From positions 120,199,794 through 120,263,793 of the forward strand of contig NC_055991.1 in the NCBI RefSeq assembly GCF_018446385.1: 64,000 nucleotides of DNA. Direction: 5' to 3'. A program made the position numbers and the translations under genes. Source of the DNA: Zingiber officinale (Eukaryota > Streptophyta > Magnoliopsida > Zingiberales > Zingiberaceae). Positions 58,204 to 64,000 of the stretch are shown here, piece by piece; positions within the stretch are counted from its first letter, which is position 1; each line of letters opens with the position of its first letter. The notes under the pieces were generated by a model, which made no database searches, was not told the DNA's origin, and was given only the letters and a program-made list of their open reading frames with translations.

Positions 58204-59468
58204 ATGCCTCCTAGGTATACCCTACTTCGTTTATCACATCAATATGTATTTCCTTTGTACTTTTTGTTATATGATTCCTTGTGTAAAAATAGGAAAAGAA
58301 GGAATGTAGACGTTGCTTCTAGTAGCACACCATCGAGGGATCCTAGGTTTCCCTCTGAGCGACATAGGATAGAGTTCCTTAGGCATAAATTTACTGCATT
58401 AAAATGTCACTACTTAAGAAGATCCTTTTTTACTAAGTATTGTCCATCTATCATCCAGATGTTTGAGCACTACCAGCTAGATAAGCTGGTTTACTGCAGT
58501 TATGCAGTTAATCATGACCTATGTGCACAGTTTTATAATAATCTAGATAGAGTAGATGATTTGACCTACTCCACCAGAGTTGGTGGAAGGGATATTCAGT
58601 TTTCTCCCACCCTTTTATGCACTAGTCTAGGACTTAGGCCATCCACATGTTCCTTTTTGTGCTACCCTAGCAGAGACTTGCCATTTGGTGAGCCCTACTC
58701 CCATTTCACCCTAGATACTATTTATATGTATCTTTTTGGGGAGGAGAGACCACCTATAGTGACTGATTTCAAGTCACTCTCTCTTAGGGTCCATGACTAT
58801 ATTATGTATCGAGTCCTGACTTCTTGCATCTCGTCGATCGCATCTCGGAACATTCTGAAGATGCGCCCTTCTCATTCTTTCTTTTTATATGCCCTTTGTC
58901 AGCGGTTGGACATAGATATAGCTTTACATATGTTCCATAACATCATATGTGTCACCGGTCTCGTCACTATGCTTGAGATCCATATGCCCTATTGTCATGT
59001 CTTGACATATATGTTTTCGACCCTAGAGATAGACACGACCCAGGGGAGGGTTACTTCCCTTGGTCCTTACGATGAGTTCGGACAGCGTTAGTTAGCCCTA
59101 GTGCATGTAGATATCACCGCTCAGGGGATCCTAGCCTGGAGAGGTGGACCACCGCCAGCTGTTCCAGCAGGAGATGACTTTTATGCCCTTGCGAAGGGAG
59201 AGGAGTGGTTAGAGTTTACAGAGGCAGATCTCTTTGAGGATCTCCTCCAGCACAACCCTCGACTTCAACCCGACCCTCGATTTTGACCCGACCCTCGACT
59301 TCACTATCCATCGAGGATCGCCTCACTCGTCTCGAGGAGTCTTCCGCGCATTTACAGCAGTCAATCTCGGATGGCTTCAGCACACTCCAGGGAGAGATGA
59401 CTGCTCTCCGGGATAATGTGACTTCCATATTTGACCAGATTCTTCAGACTCTCCGGGGCCCTGAGTGA
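58204..59468 (+). CDS. Second ORF of the Sirevirus-like element (putative plant transposon protein, env-like position)
   Basis: The ATG at 58204 is preferred over the frame's first ATG at 57937, because the latter runs through the palindrome block. The product, open to 59091 and followed by related coding text to 59468, has RHRIEFLRHKFTALKCHYLR, SPTLLCTSLGLRPS and MRPSHSFFLYALCQRLDIDI and ends with a coiled-coil segment (EDRLTRLEESSAHLQQSIS). It resembles the putative plant transposon protein domain often carried by plant LTR elements. It lies where Sireviruses may have an env-like ORF, but no signal peptide or clear transmembrane anchor is seen. Function unknown. It has about one or two breaks. 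Confidence 0.55.
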
Positions 59469-60796
59469 CCATTACCACCACCTACTGACGATGCTCCTTC
59501 TTGATCAGTTCTTATATTTCTCTATGCTGTGTATATATTTGACATCCTATCTATAGACTGCTTGTTCTAGTTTGTTTGATAAACATCCTTTATAGACTTG
59601 GATTTGCTTTACTGCTATTTTAGTTTGTTACTCCTAGGAAAAATATTTTCAAAACCCCAATTTTATTAGTTTTTCAAAATTTTCGACTTAGCCTAGGAAT
59701 TTACCCCATAGAAAGCATATACCCTTAGTTTCAGCCAGAGCATCTCACAAGCACACTAGGATTACCTTGCTTGTGTATGAAAAATACTTAGAATGGTGTG
59801 AGATGTATAGGGTACTGTCTGGACTTAAGAATGTTTATGTCTGTGCATCGACATAAGTCTGGGCGATAAATACCAAAATCATATTAATCAAGTTAAGTGA
59901 TCCATGCTTAGTCAAAACTAACTGGAACATTTATTTAATTTGACTAACCAAGTGAAAGCTACTATCTCTTGGTAACAGCTAGTAACTAAAGATTAGACAG
60001 TTGGTTGTTAGTAAATAATTTAGTTACTCATGCTTGAACTCTAGGACTTTAAATTTTTGATAAATTAGTTGGCATGAATTAAGGGGGAGTGAAAAGGTTC
60101 TTTTAACCAAGTTGAATTATTTTTTACTTGGATTTAAAATAAAAATTATTTTTGACTTGGATTTAAGATAGAAATTATTTTTTAAATGAAAAATTATTTT
60201 TGACTTGGGTGTAAAATAAATTTTTTCTTAAATTGGCTTTGAAATGAAAAATATTTTTGACTTATTTTAAGGTTAGATTAAATTATTGAAGTCAACATTA
60301 AAATTAAAAGTTTGAGCCTAGTATTTTTCAAAGTTTTTAACTATGTTCAATTCTCAAAACTTTAATTAAAATCAAAAGTTTGTAAGTACTCACTTCAATT
60401 TAAATTAGCTTGGTTTTAAAACCTTAATTTAATTTATTAACTTAACTTACAAACCTATTATTTTGACTAGATAATATTTGCTAAGTTGTTCTTTTCAACT
60501 ACTAGTTTCAAGTGACAAATCTTCCTTTCAGGGGGAGCAAACTATCATTTCTTTCCATCCCTTTCTAAACTTTATATATTTTTTTATATATGACAAAGAG
60601 GGAGAGGAAAGTGAAAATTAAGAAAGAGAAAGTTAAGGTAAAAATGAATAAAACTCGAACATTTTGCTTAATTTCATTTTGTTCAATTTGCTACAATCAC
60701 GTAAAGTGTTATAGTTTACTTGATTCTTAATAATTTTTGTGTACTCTTATTTTACTTAACTTTGAATTTTGTTGTCATAATAAAAAAGAAGGAGAT
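59469..60796 (+). other. 3' non-coding part of the Sirevirus-like element with repeated purine tracts
   Basis: Purine tracts occur at 60081-60090 (AAGGGGGAGT), 60532-60540 (AGGGGGAGC) and at the LTR border. Between them lie AT-rich repeats such as ATTTTTGACTTGG (60125-60260). Multiple polypurine tracts near the 3' LTR are a known Sirevirus trait. Confidence 0.65.
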
Positions 60797-61522
60797 TGTT
60801 GGTGCGGGAAGCATCCGACGATCAAACCTAAGTTTCGATAATGACAAAGGGTTCAAAGTTAAGGTTATGTGTGATCTAATAGGTTTGAATGAGCTTGCAG
60901 AAAAGCCCTAAGTGTACTTAGGTAAAAGTTCTATCTGCGATTAGGCAGGTGGAAAATCCTAGGGGGAGGTAACCCTAGGTTCTAAGGGGTGGTAACCCTA
61001 GGCGGAAAGTCTTGACGGGTCGAGAGCTTCGGGCAAAAGTCCTAGAGTCGAGGACTCTAGGTGGAAAGTCTTGGTGTCGTGAACTAGGTGAAAGACTAGG
61101 CAGGTCATGGAGCGGATGTCCAGCGGAAAGTCCTGGAGCCTCAAGCATTGAGCAAAAGTTCAGTTGGTCTGGAGAATCAACTGGCAACAGGTAAACTCTC
61201 CTAAGTGGAGTAGGTGAGGACGCGTTCCTAAGTGAGGGAACAATAGGCGTCGATTCGACCTAGGATTTTCAGTCGGATATCCGAAGTCAGAATCAGATTG
61301 TCCGGTGACTGTCAAATTCTTATATTTAATTTATTTTATTGTGCTAAACTCTGTCTTGCAGGATGTGTTTTGTATTTTGGACTAACCCATCTTGCAGGGG
61401 GTGAAAAAGAAGCAAAAGCCTCGGATGAACAATCCTGAGGCGCCCTCCGTGGAGCTTGGAGGCACCTCAGGTCACTGGTTGAAGACCTCCGCGCAGTAGG
61501 GCAGAGGGCACCTTCATGGTGA
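60797..61522 (+). repeat. 3' LTR (left part) of the Sirevirus-like element
   Basis: Starts TGTTGGTGCGGG directly after the polypurine tract. It contains repeated GGTGGAAAGTC / GGCGGAAAGTC units (60950-61140). It is interrupted at about 61523 by a Copia LTR, so its end lies outside the window. Confidence 0.7.
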
Positions 61523-64000
61523 TGGTTGCTACTCGGAAATCCTAGAGGTTCCACTGTACAAAAATTTTGTACAAAGGTCTGAACCTTTTCCTAGCTACCA
61601 TGTGTTCTTTTAAATTAAATTTTGGATCGCCTGCGGAACTTAACACGTTTGATCCAAAACTTAATCTATTTGTTCTTTTAGGTTTTAACTTGGATCTCCT
61701 GCGGAACTTAACACGTTCGACCCAAATCACCTTAAGTTATTAATTCCATTAAATATTAATTTCCATAATCGGTTCCCAGTGCTGACGTGGCGAGGTACAT
61801 GACCTTCTTGGATATGGGAGCAACCACCACCGACTAGACAAAACCTTTTATAGAAATCTAATATTTAATTTCCTAAAATAACTTTAGGTTAACCGAAAAG
61901 AACAATCAAATCACAAGGAAAAATAAAAACACAACTTCGAAAAACATATTCGAAATACTAGAACGTAAGCCTCTTGTATTTGGTATTATTTCCATAAATA
62001 ACTAGTATGATGCGGAAAGGAAAAATTACTAGTTATACCTTCTAGAAAGACCTCTTGATCTTCTACCGTATTCCTCTTCTAACCTCGGACGTTGTGTGAG
62101 CAACGATCTTCTGAGATGAGAAACCACCAACCACCTTCTTCTCCTCCTAGCTAGGTTCGGCCAACAATAAGGAAGCTTCACCAAGGAAGAAAATTAAAAC
62201 ACCAACCAAGCTCCAAGAGATGCTAACTTTCTCTCCTTCTTCTTCTTCTTCTTCTCCAAGTAGTATCCGGCCACCACGAGAGCTCCAAGGGGAGAGAGAG
62301 GTTCGGCCACCACAAGAGGAAGAGAGGGAGAGGATGATGATGGCCGGCCACACCAAGGAACAAAAGAGGGAGAGAAAAAATTAAGGTCCACCTCATGAAG
62401 GCACCCCCACCCCTTCTTTTATATTTCTTGGCCTAGGCAAATTAGGAAATTTAATTACAATAAAATTTCCTTAATTTCCTTGACATGATTTAATTGAGAA
62501 AAATAAAATAAAATATCCCAAATTAAACTATATTGGCCGGCCACCACATAGAGAAATAAATTAGACAAGTTTTAATCAACAAATTAAAACTTCCTAATTT
62601 GTTTCCGAAAATTTTAAAATTAAAAATTTCTCTTCAAAAATCTCTTCATGGTTGATAAAAAGAAATTTCCATAATTTTAATTTTACAACATGCGAATAAT
62701 TTTTAAAGAGAAAATAAAATATCTCACCAATCTACAAATAAGAAAAGAGATCTAATCTCTTTCTTTAATCTTTTGTAGATCTTTTACAAAAGAGATATTT
62801 TAATTTTAATTCTCTTTAATAAATTATATCTTCCACATAATAAAAATTAAAATTAAATTTTTTTTTAATTTAATATGGCCGACCCCTCTAGCTTGGGTTC
62901 AAGCTAGGGCCGACCACCCCAATTCATGCTTAGGCCGGCCCTAGCTTGGTTCCCAAGCTAGCTTGGCTGGCCCCCTTTAGGTGGGTATAGGTGGGTATAG
63001 TACTCTATAAATAAGAGGCTACGATAGGGACCAAGAGGAGGAATTGGTTTTGGTCTCCCGATAAAATTAAGCATCCCGTGTTCGCCCCGAACACACAAGT
63101 TAATTTTATCAATAATAATTCATTCCACTAGAGAACTATTATTGAACTACCGCACCAATCCCAAATTACATTTTTGGGCTCCTTCTTATTATGAGTGTGT
63201 TAGTCTCCCTATGTTTAAGATATCGAATGTCCACTAATTAAGTGAGTTACTGACAACTCATTTAATTAATATCTTAGTCCAAGAGTAGTACCACTCAACC
63301 TTATCATAATGTCGGACTAAGTCCACCTACAGGGTTTAACATGACAATCCTTATGAGCTCCTCTTGAGGACATTATCAACCTAGTATCTCTAGGACACAG
63401 TTTCCTTCTATAATCAACAACACACACTATAAGTGATACCATTTCCCAATTTATCGGGCTTATTGATTCATCGAATTAAATCTCACCCATTGATAAATTA
63501 AAGAAATAAATATCAAATATATGTGTTTATTATTATATTAGGATTAAGAGCACACACTTCCATAATAACTGAGGTCTTTGTTCCTTTATAAAGTCAGTAT
63601 AAAAGAAACGACCTCAAATGGTCCTACTCAATACACTCTAAGTGTACTAGTGTAATTATACAGTCAAAATAAACTGATACCTAATTACACTACGACCTTC
63701 TAATGATTTGTTCTTTTCCATTTTTGTCGTGAGCTACTGTTTATAATTTATAAGGTACTGATAACATTATCTTCTGCATGTGACACCACATGCTATGTTA
63801 TCTACAATATAAATTAATTGAACAACTACAAACAAATGTAGATAATTTGACCAAATGTGATTCTTTATTCAAAACAAATGTTTACAAAAGCTTAGGCTTT
63901 CAGTATACACTCCAACAATCTCCTACTTATAATAATGACTAAGTTGACATATCTTCTACCATACATCTGATTCTCATTCCCTCCACATGCCGATCGAAAG
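61523..64000 (-). mobile_element. 3' end of a second Copia element, cut by the right window edge
   Basis: An LTR of about 2395 bp (61523-63917) is followed by the polypurine-tract side AATCTCCTACTTATA and 80 bp of interior. Both match the Copia element at 35454-45406 (compare 37903-37990) with substantial divergence, so it is a related family member rather than the same subfamily. The left boundary is accurate to a few bases. Confidence 0.8.

Larger units (their letters stand above)
45713..61522 (+). mobile_element. Sirevirus-like Copia element with gag and an extra ORF but no pol, invaded three times
   Basis: Parts on +: partial 5' LTR (45713-46047 and 53396-53569), primer-binding site 53572-53583 (exact), gag region (about 53.85-57.26 kb), AT-rich spacer, second ORF (58.2-59.5 kb), spacer with repeated purine tracts, polypurine tract AAAAAAGAAGGAGA (60782-60795), and the start of the 3' LTR at 60797. 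No protease, integrase or reverse transcriptase is found between gag and the second ORF. Later insertions lie in the 5' LTR (46048-53390), in gag (54906-56630) and in the 3' LTR (from 61523). The 5' LTR lacks roughly its first 600 bp as judged against the 3' LTR. The gag is broken in several places. Assignment to Sirevirus relatives rests on Gag type and purine tracts. Confidence 0.7.

Overview
The window is plant nuclear DNA. It holds spliced genes with GT-AG introns, a eukaryotic tRNA-Asp, an LRR-extensin, a GDPDL-type wall gene, a RING/CHY ubiquitin ligase, and dense nested LTR retrotransposons primed by initiator-Met tRNA. The style of gene and repeat content suggests a monocot, possibly Zingiberales. 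That placement is an impression, not a test.

Layout. Positions 1-5330 are retroelement: the 5' end of a gag-bearing Copia element on the minus strand (1-1613) sits inside the leader of a Ty3/gypsy-type element whose long 5' LTR spans 2600-5330. Positions 5.9-25.6 kb form the gene island. A GDPDL gene on + (5974-11843) lacks its first exon here and has an in-frame stop. A tRNA-Asp on - (12326-12397) follows. A 3'-truncated thaumatin-like gene on - (14592-14074) is followed at once by an exon-like piece of another gene (14025-13881). An intact intronless leucine-rich repeat extensin on - (18929-16926) is divergent from an intact 11-coding-exon RING/CHY zinc-finger E3 ligase gene on + (21958-25583).

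Positions 26.3-64 kb are a retrotransposon nest with no host gene seen. An old LARD-like element (about 27.2-35.45 kb, with its tail at 45.41-45.5 kb) was hit by a TRIM (29786-34188). The TRIM's right LTR was hit by a gag-only element (30384-34168, duplication GTAAC). The LARD tail repeats were hit by a nearly whole Copia element (35454-45406, duplication GGGAC). Next to it lies a Sirevirus-like plus-strand element (45.7-61.5 kb) with gag and an extra ORF but no pol. Its 5' LTR carries a second gag-only element with one open 492-codon gag (46048-53390, duplication ATAGT). Its gag region carries an unclassified insert (54906-56630, flanked by CACAT). Its 3' LTR carries the LTR of another Copia element that runs off the right edge.

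How the parts fit. The intact host genes act in the cell wall (LRX) and in ubiquitination (RING/CHY) and share a divergent intergenic region. The GDPDL and thaumatin-like loci look decayed. The most unusual content is the set of Copia-type elements that keep gag, tRNA priming site and polypurine tracts but lack pol, together with palindrome-rich sequence in their LTRs that recurs inside the elements.
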